Shown: positions 8,758 to 19,956, numbered from the stretch's first letter. The stretch is DNA of 64,000 nucleotides from Clostridium cylindrosporum DSM 605 (GCF_001047375.1 NZ_LFVU01000028.1:248001-312000); one strand, 5' to 3'. The notes: a model not told the origin generated them from the letters alone. Numbers and translations are program-made.

Positions 8758-10411
8758 AGTCCCTATCACTTAAAATAATTTGTGGTTTTTCGTGGGATTT
8801 ATTTACAGAACTCTTTTCTATAGACGAAGTTTTTATTCCATCACTACTCTCACTAACCTCATCTAAAGTTAACTTACCTACCATTTCCTTTAATATTTCT
8901 GCCTGGGCATATAACTCTTCACTACTCGCTGCCCCCTCCTGAGCTGCCGCTGAGTTTCTTTGAACTACCTGGGATAGCTGCTCTATTCCCTTATTAATCT
9001 GATCAATTGCTACCGCTTCTTCAGTAGATGACTTTGCTATTTCTTCTACTGAAGAAGCTGTCTTTTCTATACCCTTAACAATATTATCAAGCGCCTCAGC
9101 TGTTTCATTTGCAATATTCTTTCCATTTTCAGCCTTCTTTATGGAGTCCTCTATTTTAAGTGTTGTTTCCTTAGCTGCCTCTGCACTTCTAGCTGCTAGA
9201 TTTCTAACTTCCTCTGCAACAACAGCGAATCCCTTACCATGTTGACCTGCCCTTGCAGCTTCAACCGCTGCATTAAGTGCTAATATATTAGTTTGGAATG
9301 CTATATCATCTATAACCTTAATTATTTTTGAAATATCCTCAGATGCCTTATTTATCTCCTGCATTGCCTCTAACATATCATGCATTAATTCATTACCTTT
9401 TACCGCACTTTCCTTTACGACTATAGACATTTCCTTAGCAGAACCTGCACTTTTAGCATTTTGCTTTGTTTGCTTTGCTATATCCGTCAATGAAGTATTA
9501 AGCTCCTCTATGCTACTTGCTTGCTCAATTGCTCCCTCTGATAAAACTGTACTAGAATCTGCAATTTGTCTTGAACCCTCTGCTACTTGCTGTGACGTTG
9601 TATAGCTATCCTTAACAAATACTTTTAAGTTTTCTATCATAGTTGATATAGATTTAGATAGCATTCCTATTTCATCATTACTCTTTGCTTCTAAAGTTAC
9701 ATTTAGGTCTCCCTTTGCAACCTTATTTGCAGCTTCAACAACCTCGTTTAAAGGCTGTGTAATTTTTCTACTTAGGAAAATTGCAATAGCTATTGCTAAA
9801 ATATCTATGATCGTCATAGTAATTAGCATATTCTTAACTGTACTTTTTCCAACTAATGTATTGTTATTAGCCTTCTCCTTTGCGTTTTTCATACTCATTT
9901 CTATAGCCTTTTCTAAAATAGCTTGTTCCTTACTTGCAAGCTGAACTAGTATGCTACCATCCCTCATATAAGGTTTTACCTCATCTATTTTTCCCTCTAA
10001 GCATAGTTTAAGGACTTTATCTGTTATACTTAAATATTCTTTATCTACATTAAGATACTCCTCATAGTTATCTTTCTCCTCCTGTGTAGGATTAGTATTT
10101 ATATATCTCTCCATTGCTACTTTAATCTTTTTTCTTTCTTGAATTATTTGATTATACTGAGACTGTCTCTCCTCTTGTGTTTCAGAAAGAATCATTTGCC
10201 TTGTATTAACACGTTGCTTTTGAAAAGATAAAGTGACTTCTGATATATCACCTATAGGTTTAACATTCTCATAAAACAACTGATTATCAAGTTCACTCAT
10301 TTTATTAATACCTGAATATGCGATTAGTATTATACTTCCTACTAAAGTTATTACGACAATAAAAGTTAATATAAGCTTGTTTTTAATTTTTAGGTTACTA
10401 AACCTATTCAT
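8744..10411 (-). CDS. Methyl-accepting chemotaxis protein (4-helix-bundle sensor)
   Basis: 555 residues. A short N-terminal cytoplasmic tail precedes TM1 (about 12-32), then a ~150-residue extracellular four-helix-bundle sensor (4HB_MCP type). TM2 (about 195-213) is followed by a HAMP domain and the long cytoplasmic coiled coil. Its hairpin tip carries [20 protein letters not shown] and the [16 protein letters not shown] strand. The gene overlaps its upstream neighbour by 8 bases and has a G-rich box before its ATG. Being inside the che operon, it probably works with this CheA/CheW set. The ligand is not predictable. Confidence 0.93.
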   Translation of the reverse strand: MNRFSNLKIKNKLILTFIVVITLVGSIILIAYSGINKMSELDNQLFYENVKPIGDISEVTLSFQKQRVNTRQMILSETQEERQSQYNQIIQERKKIKVAMERYINTNPTQEEKDNYEEYLNVDKEYLSITDKVLKLCLEGKIDEVKPYMRDGSILVQLASKEQAILEKAIEMSMKNAKEKANNNTLVGKSTVKNMLITMTIIDILAIAIAIFLSRKITQPLNEVVEAANKVAKGDLNVTLEAKSNDEIGMLSKSISTMIENLKVFVKDSYTTSQQVAEGSRQIADSSTVLSEGAIEQASSIEELNTSLTDIAKQTKQNAKSAGSAKEMSIVVKESAVKGNELMHDMLEAMQEINKASEDISKIIKVIDDIAFQTNILALNAAVEAARAGQHGKGFAVVAEEVRNLAARSAEAAKETTLKIEDSIKKAENGKNIANETAEALDNIVKGIEKTASSVEEIAKSSTEEAVAIDQINKGIEQLSQVVQRNSAAAQEGAASSEELYAQAEILKEMVGKLTLDEVSESSDGIKTSSIEKSSVNKSHEKPQIILSDRDYGKY

Positions 10412-11990
10412 AACTATCTTCCCCCCTATTTTTTTGAGGCTTCAATTTAAATTTTCCAACCATTTGCCTCAGCATAACCGCCTGACTATAAAGTTCTTCC
10501 CCTGCTGATGCACTTTCCTCTGCAACTGCTGAATTGTTTTGTACTACATCTGAAACTTGTTCAATCCCTTTATTTATTTCTGAAATTGCAACTGCTTGTT
10601 CTCCTGTTGCTATATTTATGGTTGTAACCATGTCAGATGCCTCTTGAATACCATCTGCAATGTTTTTCAGTGCTGATGCTGTGGATTTTGCAACCTCCAT
10701 TCCACCTTCAGTTTTAGCCATAGAATCCTCTATCATATCTGTTGTTTCTTTAGCAGCATCTGCACTTCTTACAGCTAGATTTCTAACTTCCTCTGCAACT
10801 ACTGCAAATCCCTTACCATGTTGACCTGCTCTTGCGGCTTCAACAGCAGCATTTAGAGCTAGAATATTAGTTTGAAATGCTATATCATCTATCACCTTTA
10901 TTATTTTAGATATATTTTCAGAAGCTAGATTTATTTGTTCCATTGAACTTAACATACTTTCCATTTGTTCAGTACCTTCTATAGCGTTTTTCCTTACATT
11001 ATCTGTAACTTCCTTAGCTTTCCTAGCATTTAACTCATTTTGCTTAGTTTGCAAGTCAATTTCTGTAATCGACGCTGTTAACTGTTCAATTGCACTTGCT
11101 TGCTCTGTTGCTCCCTGTGATAGTGAAGCACCTACATCTGAAACCTGTCTTGCACCTGACTCTACCTGCTCTGACGAACTATTTATATCACTTAAAACTC
11201 TATTAACATTATCCCTCATATTAATGAATGCTCTAGCAAGCATTCCTACTTCGTCTTTAGTATCAATATCTATATCTACATTTAGGTTTCCGCTTGCAAG
11301 ATTATTTGCTGATTCCCTAAGAACTTGTAATGGTTTTGAAATCATTCTTCCAAGTAAAATTCCAAGTAAGATAGCAACTACTACACTAATAGCACTGATA
11401 ATATTCATATACCAAACAAGCCATGTTGCAGTAGATTGATTTGAGTCTAAGCGAATCTTACCTCCATTTAATTTAAAATCCTTTAACTTATTTATTGATA
11501 CTTTCTTTTCATCATGAAGTTTTACATATCCTTCTCTTTGATTTAATAAAATACTAGCTTCTGCTTTTTTATCATTAACTAGTAGGTTTATTATCTTATA
11601 AAGAGAGTCTCTGTGACTATTTCTTGCAGTTTCATATGCTTTAAATATTTCTATTCCATCTTTAGCTAAAATCATACTTCCATAGTTTTTTGCAGCATTA
11701 TCCTCAATTGCAATTTCCTCTTTTAATTTATTGTATAAATCTTGAAGTTCTTGTTTTTCCGTTGCCAAATTCATTCTAATTAAATAATATTCTTGTCTCT
11801 CCGATGATTCAGAGATGATCCCTGTTTCATAAAGAGGAACAGATACATAATCATAAAGCTCCTTGTCAAGCCTCGCCATTTTAGATATGTTGTAGCTTCC
11901 TATGATTCCAACACTACCTACTATAAGAGCCACAAGTGCAAAACCAATTGTTAATTTTATACCTATTTTTAGATTCTTTAATTTAAACAT
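10404..11990 (-). CDS. Methyl-accepting chemotaxis protein (4-helix-bundle sensor)
   Basis: About 528 residues when started at the ATG at 11990, which follows AAAGGAG with 9-base spacing; the longer frame to 12047 would overlap cheW and lacks a box. TM1 lies near residues 9-28 and an extracellular four-helix bundle follows. TM2 contains [17 protein letters not shown], then comes HAMP and a signalling domain with the same tip motif as the neighbouring receptor. The two signalling domains are closely similar while the sensor domains differ, so they look like a duplication with sensor divergence. Confidence 0.92.
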   Translation of the reverse strand: MFKLKNLKIGIKLTIGFALVALIVGSVGIIGSYNISKMARLDKELYDYVSVPLYETGIISESSERQEYYLIRMNLATEKQELQDLYNKLKEEIAIEDNAAKNYGSMILAKDGIEIFKAYETARNSHRDSLYKIINLLVNDKKAEASILLNQREGYVKLHDEKKVSINKLKDFKLNGGKIRLDSNQSTATWLVWYMNIISAISVVVAILLGILLGRMISKPLQVLRESANNLASGNLNVDIDIDTKDEVGMLARAFINMRDNVNRVLSDINSSSEQVESGARQVSDVGASLSQGATEQASAIEQLTASITEIDLQTKQNELNARKAKEVTDNVRKNAIEGTEQMESMLSSMEQINLASENISKIIKVIDDIAFQTNILALNAAVEAARAGQHGKGFAVVAEEVRNLAVRSADAAKETTDMIEDSMAKTEGGMEVAKSTASALKNIADGIQEASDMVTTINIATGEQAVAISEINKGIEQVSDVVQNNSAVAEESASAGEELYSQAVMLRQMVGKFKLKPQKNRGEDSYE

Positions 11991-12018
11991 CCCTTTGTAT
12001 CTCCTTTCAATATTCTTT

Positions 12019-12504
12019 TTACAAATCAATAAGCTTACATGCTTCATCTCTCCTTAAAAGTTTTTCACAATCTAATAGTATTTTCACTTCATTTCCTACC
12101 TTTCCAATTGACCTTATATATTCACTGTCAAATCCAACCCTACTACTTGGTGGATCAATAATACTATCCTCTGGTATAGTGATAACTTCTTCTACATTAT
12201 CTACGATTAATCCAACTGATATGTTGCATAGTTCAACTACAATAATGCATGTTCTGTCATTATACTCTGCCTCTTCTTTATTAAACTTCAACCTTACGTC
12301 AATAACAGGTATTATCTTTCCTCTAAGATTAATAATCCCCTTAACAAATCTTGGAACCTCAGGTATAGATGTAACTTTCTGCATACCTATGATTTCAGTT
12401 ACATATTTAATCTCTACACCAAATACCTCTTTCCCAAGTATAAATGTAAGGAATTTACCCTTTTGAGTATCCTCCTCAATTGCGTTACCTTTTATATCTT
12501 CCAT
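12019..12504 (-). CDS. cheW: Chemotaxis coupling protein CheW
   Basis: 161 residues from the ATG at 12504, which has an AAAGGGG box 7 bases upstream; a GTG-started extension to 12585 has no box. The SH3-like CheW fold is recognisable from [18 protein letters not shown], the turn [20 protein letters not shown] and the following [11 protein letters not shown]. It links CheA to chemoreceptors. It is the first gene of the operon cheW-mcp-mcp-cheR-cheB-cheA and starts 130 bases after the htpG terminator. No convincing sigma-A or sigma-D promoter could be picked in the gap. Confidence 0.95.
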   Translation of the reverse strand: MEDIKGNAIEEDTQKGKFLTFILGKEVFGVEIKYVTEIIGMQKVTSIPEVPRFVKGIINLRGKIIPVIDVRLKFNKEEAEYNDRTCIIVVELCNISVGLIVDNVEEVITIPEDSIIDPPSSRVGFDSEYIRSIGKVGNEVKILLDCEKLLRRDEACKLIDL

Positions 12505-12607
12505 TTCTATACCCCTTTCCCTGACTATTTTCGCTACATAATATTCTCTATATGCATTAAAGGTTACAGAGCCTATACCTTCCACTTATTTACAAGCAAA
12601 AAAAGAC

Positions 12608-12641
12608 GATGCTCCTAGAGCTTTTTAGCCCTAGAAGCACC
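12608..12641 (-). terminator. htpG terminator
   Basis: In minus-strand RNA a 15-bp stem with three G-U pairs (GGTGCTTCTAGGGCT with AGCTCTAGGAGCATC) is closed by a short A-rich loop and followed by a run of T residues. It lies 18 bases after the htpG stop. Confidence 0.85.
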
Positions 12642-12658
12642 ATATTCTTAGTATTAAA

Positions 12659-14536
12659 TTAATACATTAGTTTACATATATTATTTGTAAATTCAACTGG
12701 GTCACTTATTGATAGTCCTTCAATAAGTAATGCCTGATTATATAATAAATTAGTGTATAAATCTAACTTATCTTTATCATTATTAAACGCATCTTTTATT
12801 GACTTAAATACATCATGGTTAAGGTTTATCTCTAAAATCTTATCAGCTTTTATGTTTTGACTATCAGGCATAGAGTTTAAAATCTTCTCCATTTCGATTG
12901 ATAAATCTCCTTCATTTGATAAGCATACAGGATGATTCTTTAGTCTCTTTGATGCTTTAACATCTTTAACCTTATCAGATAAAACATTTTTCATGTATTC
13001 AAATAGTTCTTTATTTTCCTCATTTAAATCAGATGAATTTTCATTTTCATCATTTTCTATACCAATATCTCCACTTGAAACAGACTTGAATTCCTTTTCC
13101 TTGTAATTCATTAGCATTTTAATTGAGAATTCATCTATATCATCTGTAAAGTAAAGTATTTCATATCCTTTATCTAGTACAACCTCTGTTTGTGGAAGCT
13201 TTTCAATTCTTTCAATTGATTCACCAGCAGCATAGTAAATGTACTTTTGTTCCTCGGGCATTCTTGATACATATTCACTTAATGTAACCATTTTCTTTTC
13301 TTTAGATGAATAGAACATTAATAGATCTTGAAGAACGTCTTTATTATTTCCATACTCACTATAAATACCATACTTTAATTGTCTTCCAAAGGACTTATAG
13401 AAAACTTCATATTTTTCTCTTTCATTTTTTATTAGGTTTTCTAGTTCATTTTTTATTTTATTTTTTATATTTTTAGCAATAAGCTTTAATTGTCTATCAT
13501 GTTGTAAGATTTCACGTGATATATTAAGTGATAAATCCTCTGAGTCTACTATTCCCTTTACGAAGCCAAAATAATCAGGTAGTAGATCCCCACACTTGTT
13601 CATTATTAACACACCATTTGAATATAATTCAAGGCCCTTTTCGTATTCCTTTGTATAGAAGTCAAATGGGGTTTTTTCTGGAATATATAAAATAGCATTA
13701 TAGCTAACTGCACCATCGACACTTATATGAACATATTTTATTGGCTTATCAAATCCATAATGCTTTTCTGAATAGAATTTACTATAATCCTCCTCAGTAA
13801 GCTCCTTTTTATTCTTTTTCCATATAGGAACCATACTATTAACAGTTTGTTCTTCTATGTAATTCTCATATTCTTCTTCTGAGCCTTCTTTAAGTCTTTT
13901 ACTTGAAATATCCATTTTAATAGGATATCTAATAAAATCAGAATATTTTTTGATTATTGACTTTATAGTGTATTCCTCTAAATAGTTATCAAAACTTTCA
14001 TCTTCAGTATTTTCTTTTATCTTTAGGATTATTTCCGTACCAACTGAATCCTTCGTATAAGGCTCAATAGTATAACCATCTACTCCCTTTGATTCCCACC
14101 TATAAGCCTCATCAGCACCGAACGCCTTACTTATAACAGTAACGCTATCAGCAACTAAAAATGCTGAATAGAACCCTACACCAAACTGACCTATTATATC
14201 ATGTCCATCTTTTAATTCATTTTCCTTTTTAAACTTTAATGAGCCACTTTTTGCTATAACCCCAAGGTTATCATCAAGCTCCTCCTTAGTCATTCCAATC
14301 CCAGTATCAGAAATTCTAAGTTCTCTATTTTCCCTATCTATAGACACTTTTATAAAATAATTATCCTTTTCAAAGGTTATAGAATCATCAGTTAATGCCT
14401 TATAGTAGATTTTATCAATAGCGTCACTTGAATTAGATATAAGCTCTCTTAAGAAAATTTCTCTATGAGTATATATTGAATTAATCATAAGGTCTAAAAG
14501 TCTTTTAGACTCAGCTTTAAATTGTTTTGTTTCCAA
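12659..14536 (-). CDS. htpG: Molecular chaperone HtpG (Hsp90)
   Basis: 625 residues, full length for bacterial Hsp90. The N-terminal GHKL ATPase is marked by [28 protein letters not shown] and the G-rich lid [13 protein letters not shown]. The middle domain has GVVD-type segments such as [15 protein letters not shown], and a C-terminal dimerisation domain follows. The gene appears to start at TTG (14536), which encodes the conserved METKQF start and lies 7 bases after AGGGGAGAG. A CIRCE operator and a sigma-A promoter lie just upstream, so HrcA-controlled heat-shock expression is expected. It is monocistronic, bounded by a terminator. Confidence 0.97.
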   Translation of the reverse strand: METKQFKAESKRLLDLMINSIYTHREIFLRELISNSSDAIDKIYYKALTDDSITFEKDNYFIKVSIDRENRELRISDTGIGMTKEELDDNLGVIAKSGSLKFKKENELKDGHDIIGQFGVGFYSAFLVADSVTVISKAFGADEAYRWESKGVDGYTIEPYTKDSVGTEIILKIKENTEDESFDNYLEEYTIKSIIKKYSDFIRYPIKMDISSKRLKEGSEEEYENYIEEQTVNSMVPIWKKNKKELTEEDYSKFYSEKHYGFDKPIKYVHISVDGAVSYNAILYIPEKTPFDFYTKEYEKGLELYSNGVLIMNKCGDLLPDYFGFVKGIVDSEDLSLNISREILQHDRQLKLIAKNIKNKIKNELENLIKNEREKYEVFYKSFGRQLKYGIYSEYGNNKDVLQDLLMFYSSKEKKMVTLSEYVSRMPEEQKYIYYAAGESIERIEKLPQTEVVLDKGYEILYFTDDIDEFSIKMLMNYKEKEFKSVSSGDIGIENDENENSSDLNEENKELFEYMKNVLSDKVKDVKASKRLKNHPVCLSNEGDLSIEMEKILNSMPDSQNIKADKILEINLNHDVFKSIKDAFNNDKDKLDLYTNLLYNQALLIEGLSISDPVEFTNNICKLMY

Positions 14537-14584
14537 AATAAATCTCTCCCCTCAAAGAAATATTTATACTAAACTTCAAACTTG

Positions 14585-14611
14585 TTAGCACTCTTTTCAC
14601 CCGAGTGCTAA
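14585..14611 (-). promoter_or_regulatory. CIRCE operator (HrcA binding site) of htpG
   Basis: TTAGCACTC and GAGTGCTAA are separated by nine bases, the exact CIRCE consensus of the HrcA heat-shock repressor. The site lies directly downstream of the -10 element and about 50 bases before the htpG start. Confidence 0.95.
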
Positions 14612-14621
14612 TCTTATATTT

Positions 14622-14651
14622 TTTATATCATAATTTAATATACTATGTCAA
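14622..14651 (-). promoter_or_regulatory. Sigma-A promoter of htpG
   Basis: Minus strand TTGACA (14646-14651) and TATAAA (14622-14627) are separated by 18 bases (ATATAA with 17-base spacing is an equivalent reading). The CIRCE element begins about ten bases further on, positioned to block transcription. Confidence 0.85.
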
Positions 14652-14690
14652 TATTTTCTTAATATAGGCTACTACTCCAAAGCCTTCAAG

Positions 14691-15251
14691 TTATTTTTCA
14701 ATTTCAAATACTATGCTATAAAAATTTTCTCCTAGTAAAAATTTAGAAATAGTTTTAAATCCATTATCGTTAAAAAGCTTCTCTACGCAACTCTCGGATA
14801 TTCTATGTTCAACAGGAGGTCCCATTGGTGTCTTTCTCTCATGAAATTCTATTACCATAAATTTTCCATAACCTTTTAATATTCTTTTAATCTCACTTAT
14901 CATACTATCCTTATTATCAACTTCATGTAAAACTGTTACCATAATAGCCATATCACATATATTACTTTCAACTGGTAATAAGTCTTTTTCAACCTTTTTC
15001 ACTACAATGTTTTTAGCATTATGTTCCTTAACTCTATTTCTTAAGAGTTCTATCATACCATCTGAAATGTCTATTGCATAAATATCCCCAGTACTTATCT
15101 TAGAAGCAGGAAAAGAGAATACCCCTGTACCAGCCCCAATATCACAAAGCACCATTTTATCCTTAAAGCCTGCATTTATTAAAGTATCTTTAGGATTCAA
15201 TTCCTCAATTCTTTCCTTACTCTCAAATTTACTTATCTTTTTTTCAATCAT
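14691..15251 (-). CDS. Class I SAM-dependent methyltransferase
   Basis: 186 residues. Motif I VLCDIGAGTGVFSFPAS, motif II IYAIDISDGMIELL, post-motif ICDMAIMVTVLHEV and KFMVIEFHERKTPMGPP make this a Methyltransf_11/25-type Rossmann enzyme, similar to the UbiE-like proteins common in anaerobes. The substrate cannot be inferred. The ATG has an AAAGGAG box. It stands alone between htpG and the small basic gene, each separated by terminator-like or promoter regions. Confidence 0.88.
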   Translation of the reverse strand: MIEKKISKFESKERIEELNPKDTLINAGFKDKMVLCDIGAGTGVFSFPASKISTGDIYAIDISDGMIELLRNRVKEHNAKNIVVKKVEKDLLPVESNICDMAIMVTVLHEVDNKDSMISEIKRILKGYGKFMVIEFHERKTPMGPPVEHRISESCVEKLFNDNGFKTISKFLLGENFYSIVFEIEK

Positions 15252-15310
15252 AATTTATTCTCCTTTATAATTATAGAATTGTAATAATTACAGCACATTT
15301 AATAATAAAA

Positions 15311-15335
15311 AACATCAGAAAAATTCCGATGTTTT
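15311..15335 (-). terminator. Terminator after the 50-residue gene
   Basis: A 10-bp stem AACATCrGAA/TTCyGATGTT with one G-U in minus-strand RNA is followed by TTTTTTATTATT. It lies 35 bases beyond the stop at 15370 and separates that gene from the methyltransferase. Confidence 0.75.
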
Positions 15336-15369
15336 AAAGTCAATTAATTTTAGTTTATTAAGATATTAC

Positions 15370-15522
15370 TTAGTCAAATAATCCTCCACCGTTGCCAATT
15401 CTAAACCCTTTTGATGTTGTTCCAATACTTTTTTGTGCCTTTTTATTATTAGTTTGAATTGAAGATTTTTGCTTCTTTTTTTCTATTATTTTCTTCATCA
15501 TTTCAATATTTCTATTATCCAT
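15370..15522 (-). CDS. Small basic protein of 50 residues, unknown function
   Basis: An ATG at 15522 follows AGGAAGG with 7-base spacing, and an intrinsic terminator follows the stop, so this looks like a real short gene. The product starts MDNRNIEMMKKIIEKKKQK, a lysine-rich amphipathic helix. It then has a polar linker rich in Ser, Thr, Gln and Asn, and ends with the glycine-rich tail FRIGNGGGLFD. There is no membrane segment, cysteine or signal peptide. I do not recognise a family. It stands alone between a chemoreceptor gene and a methyltransferase gene. Confidence 0.7.
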   Translation of the reverse strand: MDNRNIEMMKKIIEKKKQKSSIQTNNKKAQKSIGTTSKGFRIGNGGGLFD

Positions 15523-15590
15523 TATATAACCTTCCTATATTCCAATATTATTCATTAACATTAAAATAATAATATCATATTTTAAATCGA

Positions 15591-15623
15591 AGGGGTTAGA
15601 GACTTTTTATATCTCTAACCCCT
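15591..15623 (-). terminator. Terminator of the NIT-domain chemoreceptor gene
   Basis: A perfect 12-bp stem AGGGGTTAGAGA/TCTCTAACCCCT with a 9-base loop sits 20 bases after the receptor stop. The trailing T-run on the minus strand is weak (TTCGATTT). Confidence 0.7.
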
Positions 15624-15643
15624 ATTTATGTAAAATTATATAT

Positions 15644-17755
15644 TTAAATTTTAAACTTTGATATTAATTCCTTAAGCTCAATTGATCTTGAACTTAACCT
15701 TGTAGCTGCACTTGAAATTTCTTCTACAGAAGCTAATTGCTCTTCAGATGCTGCAGCTACATTTTGTGCAACTTCAGAATTATTTTCTGCAATTTTAGTT
15801 ACTTCTGATAAAGAGTTAGTTACCTCTTCTGCATTTGAATATATATAATCTGATGCTATAGAAACTTCTTCAGTTTGAAGGACTACATCTTTAACTGCAT
15901 TTAAGATTTCACTAAATGTCATACCAGTTTTTCTAACTTCACCTAATCCTTCTTTTATTTCTGAGGCCACCTTCTTCATTCTTTCTACTGACTGTATAGT
16001 ATCACTTTGAATATCTAAAATTAAGGATGATACTCTATTTGAAGCCTCAGATGATTGTTCAGCTAATTTCTTAACTTCCTCAGCTACTACAGTAAACCCC
16101 CTACCTTGTTCTCCTGCCCTAGAGGCTTCTATAGCAGCATTTAGTGCTAATAAATTAGTTTGAGATGAAATCTCTGCTATAACCTGAATAATTTGTCCAA
16201 TATCTTTAGATCTCTCGTTAAGTGACCCTATAATATTATTAGATTCTTCTACATATAGGTTAATGCTATCCATTTTACTAATGACGCCTTTTACAATTTC
16301 ATTGCCTTTTTCTGCTTTATTCTCCATATCCTTCGAAGACTTATCAACCAATGCTGAACTTATTGCAATTTCTTGAATTTTATTTGTTACATCCTGCATT
16401 GCATTCGTTACATCAACAGTATTTTCAAGCTGAACTTCTGAGTTGTTTGCTACTGTCTGGATAACTTGGGTAATTTCATTAGTTGCACAGGTTGTTTCCT
16501 CACTAATTTCTGATAATGTTTCTGATGAGGTGGCAACATCTTTAGCAACTTCTTGAGTTAACTTAATCATATTTGAAAAAGATATTGAAATTTTATTTAA
16601 ATCATCCATAATATATTTAGTTTCATCCCTAACATCTAAATCTATTCTTTGGGATAAATCCCCTGCTACTATCTCATTAGCTATTTTTCTAATAGAAAAT
16701 ACTGTAGTATTAATTCCTAAATAAAAGCCAATAAATAAATATACTAATAAAATACAAACTAAAACAGCAATAGAAATTACTATATTCTTTTGAAATATTA
16801 AATTATTAATTTCTTCTTTTGCCATGGTATCTAATAAACTAGATACAGAATTAAGTGTTTTATAAACATTATCAATGGAGCTAGTAGCAAGAGTAAAGTA
16901 ATCCTTCGAGTCAGTATTCACTATTTCTGGTCCTAAGACCTTAGAGTTAACTATATCTACTAAACTCATAGCCGATGACATGGATTTACTATATGATTCA
17001 CCTAACTTATTTTTTATTTCAGGGTGAGACTTAAACACAATTTCCATTCCTCTACTTGAATCTTTTAAAGCAGTTAAAATAGATTGATTTAAATTTTGCA
17101 TAGAAATTTGTTCTTCTTTAGAAAGTATTTTTCTTTCAATAATTCCAGAACCAATAGCTCTTGCTTTTCCCATATATTCAGTTGTAATTGGTAATTTATT
17201 AATTATCGTATCTGCTAAATAGTACTTATAAAGCTCTTGTTGCAAAACAATAGTTGAAGTATCAGCTACATGTGCATTAAAATCTAGTATATTTGCAATA
17301 ATATCGCTATGCTTTTTAAACGAATTCGCTGCAGTAAGGCTGAATACCTGACTTTCAAGGGATGATAATTTATTTTTTATATCAATCCAATACTCTTTAG
17401 TTTTTAGTACATCGTCATATTTAATATCTAAAGTATCAATTGCTTTAATATCCCTTTGAATTTCCCTTTGCTTTTCTAGGATATTATCTTTGCTTTTATC
17501 TTTACCCTGTAAATAAATTGAGGATAATCCTCTATGCTGCTGAGTATGCTGGATAAGTGACCTTATGGCAATATTATACTGTAACCCTTTTATCTGATTT
17601 TCTTTCATTTTAATATTTGAATTTAAATCAATTATTAAATATGAAAGAAGTACTGATAATGGTAAAAGGAATAAGATAAAAATTAATCCAAACTTCTTTA
17701 AAAATTTTAATCGATTCATTAAAAATATCGCTGGTTGAAAAATATTAATCTTCAA
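15644..17755 (-). CDS. Methyl-accepting chemotaxis protein with NIT-like sensor
   Basis: 703 residues. TM1 lies at about 22-45, and TM2 at about 325-350 (IVISIAVLVCILLVYLFIGF). The ~280-residue extracellular region begins IRSLIQHTQQHRGLSS, resembling NIT (nitrate/nitrite-sensing) domains, in which a helical bundle carries an R-G-L-S motif. HAMP and a cytoplasmic signalling domain with [20 protein letters not shown] follow. The annotated start is TTG at 17755, very close to a GAGGAGG box; an ATG at 17719 has no box. It is monocistronic. The sensor class is a resemblance and the ligand is unknown. Confidence 0.88.
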   Translation of the reverse strand: MKINIFQPAIFLMNRLKFLKKFGLIFILFLLPLSVLLSYLIIDLNSNIKMKENQIKGLQYNIAIRSLIQHTQQHRGLSSIYLQGKDKSKDNILEKQREIQRDIKAIDTLDIKYDDVLKTKEYWIDIKNKLSSLESQVFSLTAANSFKKHSDIIANILDFNAHVADTSTIVLQQELYKYYLADTIINKLPITTEYMGKARAIGSGIIERKILSKEEQISMQNLNQSILTALKDSSRGMEIVFKSHPEIKNKLGESYSKSMSSAMSLVDIVNSKVLGPEIVNTDSKDYFTLATSSIDNVYKTLNSVSSLLDTMAKEEINNLIFQKNIVISIAVLVCILLVYLFIGFYLGINTTVFSIRKIANEIVAGDLSQRIDLDVRDETKYIMDDLNKISISFSNMIKLTQEVAKDVATSSETLSEISEETTCATNEITQVIQTVANNSEVQLENTVDVTNAMQDVTNKIQEIAISSALVDKSSKDMENKAEKGNEIVKGVISKMDSINLYVEESNNIIGSLNERSKDIGQIIQVIAEISSQTNLLALNAAIEASRAGEQGRGFTVVAEEVKKLAEQSSEASNRVSSLILDIQSDTIQSVERMKKVASEIKEGLGEVRKTGMTFSEILNAVKDVVLQTEEVSIASDYIYSNAEEVTNSLSEVTKIAENNSEVAQNVAAASEEQLASVEEISSAATRLSSRSIELKELISKFKI

Positions 17756-17952
17756 AACCTCCTCAAGAATAAAATAACTATAATATATATTTTTTACATA
17801 TTTAACTTAACTTAGTTTATCATTTTATCATTTTTCGACATATTTTTAAATAGTTTTTATAAATATTACACAATATAATTAACAAGTTTTACATACTTTA
17901 ACACTACTAAATTGATTTATAGATTAATATAAATCCTAAATTTTTAATAATA

Positions 17953-17982
17953 AAAAGCAGCCACTTTCCCTGTGACTGCTTT
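17953..17982 (-). terminator. Terminator of the chemoreceptor gene at 18 kb
   Basis: Minus-strand RNA forms AAAGCAGTCAC...GTGGCTGCTTT with a T-rich tail (TTTTTATTATT), 15 bases after the receptor stop codon. Confidence 0.82.
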
Positions 17983-17997
17983 AATAAATATTTAATA

Positions 17998-19707
17998 CTA
18001 TATTTTAAACTTTTCTACTATTTCAGTTAGTTTATTTGCAAGTTCTACCTGATTTTTCACTGTTAATTCAACATGCTTCATATCCTTTGTTGCTTCACTT
18101 ACATTATTTCCGATTGAAATAGAGTTTGTAAATGAGTTTTGAGAAGCCTGTGCCATAGCTTGTATTGAATTACTTACCTCATTAACTGTAGCATTAATCT
18201 CTTCTGTCATATCTGCCATCCCAATTGACATATTAGATATATCTTGAGAATCTTTATAATGTTCTTCGCTTATACTAGAGAAATTCTCAAACTGAGGATT
18301 TACATTATTTATTATGAAATTTAATATATTATTTGAGTTAAGAGCTAAATTGTTAAAAGCCTTTTGAACCTTTTCTATTGTTAGCTTCACGTTACTTACT
18401 GCACTGGTAGATTGATCTGCTAGTTTTCTCACTTCGCTAGCAACTACAGCAAACCCTCTACCTTGTTCTCCAGCTCTTGCAGCCTCAATTGACGCATTTA
18501 GTGCAAGGAGATTAGTCTCATTTGCTATATTCGCTATGGTTTCTGCCATAATCTTTATATCTTCAACAACCTTTCCATCTTCTATAGCTTTCAAGATCTT
18601 TTCTTTGTTTTCATTAAATAATTTGCTTGCTTCTTCAAGTGCCAGATTTCCATCTTTTTGAACATTAAGTGCTTTTTCTTTAGATATATTAGCATTTTTA
18701 CTTCCTTCAAATGCCTTTTGAGAAAGTATACTAATGTTTGAGTCTACTTCCTGAACAGAAGCTGAAATCTCCTCTGCCCCAGCACTAGCCTCTTCCATTT
18801 CTTTTCCTATTTCATTAGTTGAATCGTTTATATCCACAAGTCTTAGGTTTAGATCTTCTATAGTTTTAAATAGATTTTCACTTGATGAAGTAATTTCTAT
18901 TGAATCTTCAACTATAGACTTAATTAATATTCTTACATTGCCTTGCGCAGCATTAAGGTCAGCCCCAATATCTGAAAATTCATCCTTTGCATCTATAATT
19001 ATAGGTTCAGAAAAATCATACTCTTTAAGTCTATCAGAGAACTTTCTAATTCTTTTTAATGATCTCATAATATATCTGTATAAAAGAATTACTATAATAC
19101 TACTTACTCCGGCTCCAATAATTATAGTAAAAACAGCTTTATATATTGATTCTTTATAAATCACGCTACTACGAGATTTTATACTCTCTGTACCCTCAAT
19201 ATTTATTTTTATTAACTCATTTATAAGTCCATCAGCTTCCTTCCACTGTGACTCCACCACTTTTTCAAGATTTAATGACTCACTATACTTTTTTTCATCT
19301 GTTAACTTACAAGTTTCTACTATGCTTTTTTTAAATTCATTAAGTGTACTTTTAAATTTTTGAAAAACAGCTTCTTCCCCTGGAAGCCATTCACCTGTAT
19401 CTCCATTTTCATAATCATTCATCATTTCATCATTTTCTTTAATTATGTTTTCAATATCATTTTTTAGGCTTTTAATCTTAGTCTCATCCTTTTCATTAAC
19501 TATCATTAGTGCATTTTTGCTCATCATAACTAAATTAGATTCTAAGTGCCTAACTCTATTTACTGCACCCATTGCATAGATAATATCCTTTGCATTTTTA
19601 TCCATACTTTTAGTTATAATAATGCCTCCAATACCAATAACAAAAATAAAAGTTATTAATATACTAAATGATAGAATTAGCTTTGTTTTTAAATTTAATT
19701 TTTTCAC
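17998..19707 (-). CDS. Methyl-accepting chemotaxis protein (4-helix-bundle sensor)
   Basis: 569 residues. TM1 is at about 9-30 and TM2 at about 188-210 ([20 protein letters not shown]), with a short helical extracellular sensor of about 155 residues between them. HAMP then gives way to a signalling domain with tip [20 protein letters not shown]. The protein ends [13 protein letters not shown], a C-terminus shared with the receptor at 53.1 kb. It starts at GTG (19707), with a GGGGGGAT box about 9 bases before. An upstream TTGGTT-17-TATAAT pair could be its promoter. The ligand is unknown. Confidence 0.9.
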   Translation of the reverse strand: MKKLNLKTKLILSFSILITFIFVIGIGGIIITKSMDKNAKDIIYAMGAVNRVRHLESNLVMMSKNALMIVNEKDETKIKSLKNDIENIIKENDEMMNDYENGDTGEWLPGEEAVFQKFKSTLNEFKKSIVETCKLTDEKKYSESLNLEKVVESQWKEADGLINELIKINIEGTESIKSRSSVIYKESIYKAVFTIIIGAGVSSIIVILLYRYIMRSLKRIRKFSDRLKEYDFSEPIIIDAKDEFSDIGADLNAAQGNVRILIKSIVEDSIEITSSSENLFKTIEDLNLRLVDINDSTNEIGKEMEEASAGAEEISASVQEVDSNISILSQKAFEGSKNANISKEKALNVQKDGNLALEEASKLFNENKEKILKAIEDGKVVEDIKIMAETIANIANETNLLALNASIEAARAGEQGRGFAVVASEVRKLADQSTSAVSNVKLTIEKVQKAFNNLALNSNNILNFIINNVNPQFENFSSISEEHYKDSQDISNMSIGMADMTEEINATVNEVSNSIQAMAQASQNSFTNSISIGNNVSEATKDMKHVELTVKNQVELANKLTEIVEKFKI

Positions 19708-19857
19708 TCTCTATTATCCCCCCGAGAATATTATATCTACATTTCCCTACATATTTAAAGAAATTATAACATTTATAAACTTTACAACCAATATAATTTA
19801 AATAGCAGAAATGTTAAGTTTAGTTTAAATATATTTTTACAATCCTATAAACAACTT

Positions 19858-19906
19858 AAAAGTGGGATAGAAAATAAGATTTTTCCTTATTTTCTATCCC
19901 ACTTTT
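19858..19906 (-). terminator. Terminator of corrinoid module 1
   Basis: A perfect 20-bp stem (AAAGTGGGATAGAAAATAAG and its complement) with a short loop stands 50 bases past the stop at 19957, followed by a short T-run on the minus strand. Confidence 0.85.
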
Positions 19907-19956
19907 AATAATTATATTAAATTTCTTCTAAATAATATAACATATACTTTATAAGT

